In this document: piece after piece, positions 40,634 to 40,700 of the stretch | How the letters are laid out: the number at the start of each line of letters is the position of its first letter | Numbering within the stretch: the stretch's first letter is position 1 | NCBI GenBank assembly: GCA_963922455.1 | Contig: CAWUIO010000060.1 | Coordinates: forward strand, 1-40,700 | Direction of reading: 5' to 3' | DNA from: CAWUIO01 sp963922455 | GTDB taxonomy: Bacteria; Bacteroidota; Bacteroidia; Cytophagales; Microscillaceae | DNA length: 40,700 bases | Position numbers and translations under genes: made by a program | The notes under the pieces: model-generated | What the model was told of the DNA's origin: nothing | Seen by the model: the letters and a program-made list of their open reading frames with translations, nothing else | Database searches by the model: none

Positions 40634-40700
40634 GGCTTAGGGATGGAGCGGCATGTTTGAGCCTATTGATTACCCACATCTTTTTTGTAAATATGGGAAT
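40634..40700 (-). repeat. Partial or truncated copy of the structured intergenic repeat (copy 8)
   Basis: The left end GGCTTAGGGATGGAGCGGCATGTTTGAGCC (in pieces: GGCTTAGGGATGG, then GTTTGAGCC) matches subfamily A up to about 40663. Similarity then seems to stop, before the window ends. It lies 122 nt after the giant repeat gene, and the intervening 40512-40633 shows nothing I can name. Confidence 0.6.

Noticed and set aside
4912..40700. The intergenic repeat as a classic rho-independent terminator
   Set aside because: No consistent T tract follows either helix in either orientation, and copy 3 lies after a separate clear terminator. A role near 3' ends remains possible but not as a standard terminator.

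Overview
The window is chromosomal DNA from a member of the Bacteroidota. Several lines of evidence support this: promoter-like TAnnTTTG boxes, a protein with a gliding-motility/type IX secretion C-terminal domain, an acpP-fabF-rnc cluster, a CarboxypepD_reg-type TonB-dependent receptor, an 800-residue FtsX-type permease, WG-repeat proteins and few Shine-Dalgarno sequences. The moderate GC content and gene set would suit the Saprospirales or Cytophagales, but the genus cannot be fixed from sequence alone.

Layout. 1-3.2 kb: a 3-hydroxyacyl-CoA dehydrogenase gene on the plus strand runs tail to tail into a minus-strand group, cobU, an aminotransferase-fold gene and an ATPase-fold gene. The last two have lost their catalytic residues. 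3.3-7.7 kb: a cytochrome c/FG-GAP lipoprotein faces a hybrid histidine kinase. 7.8-12.4 kb: two exported amidohydrolases with three amidohydrolase domains, only one of which keeps its metal-binding HxH. 12.7-15.9 kb: a compact metal-handling module made of a small Cys/His-rich exported protein, a TonB-dependent receptor and an HMA protein, bounded by a promoter box and a terminator. 16-20.4 kb: an FtsX-like permease and a serine beta-lactamase-fold lipoprotein. 20.9-24.8 kb: pyk, divergent from acpP-fabF-rnc. 25-27.9 kb: a group II amino-acid decarboxylase and an HD-domain protein. 28.2-32.6 kb: three successive WG-repeat exported proteins. 32.6-35.9 kb, minus strand: a tandem UspA protein, a LysE-family exporter, a SiaC/DUF1987 protein and nuoB-nuoA. 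35.9-40.5 kb: a hemerythrin protein and a 1358-residue repeat protein with a T9SS-type C-terminus. No tRNA, rRNA, CRISPR array or transposase gene was seen.

The most unusual feature is a dispersed intergenic element of about 120-145 bp. There are seven full copies and two partial ones, in both orientations, all downstream of a gene's 3' end. Its two ends are complementary, and near one end it carries a 7-9 bp helix around a loop that is 33-34 nt in five of the seven copies. Both helices keep pairing while their sequence changes between copies, for example GGCTG/CAGCC, GGCTT/AAGCC and GGCAT/ATGCC in the closing helix. This covariation points to selection on structure. Three times, one gene lies between two inward-facing copies. 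This element is the best candidate here for something undescribed.
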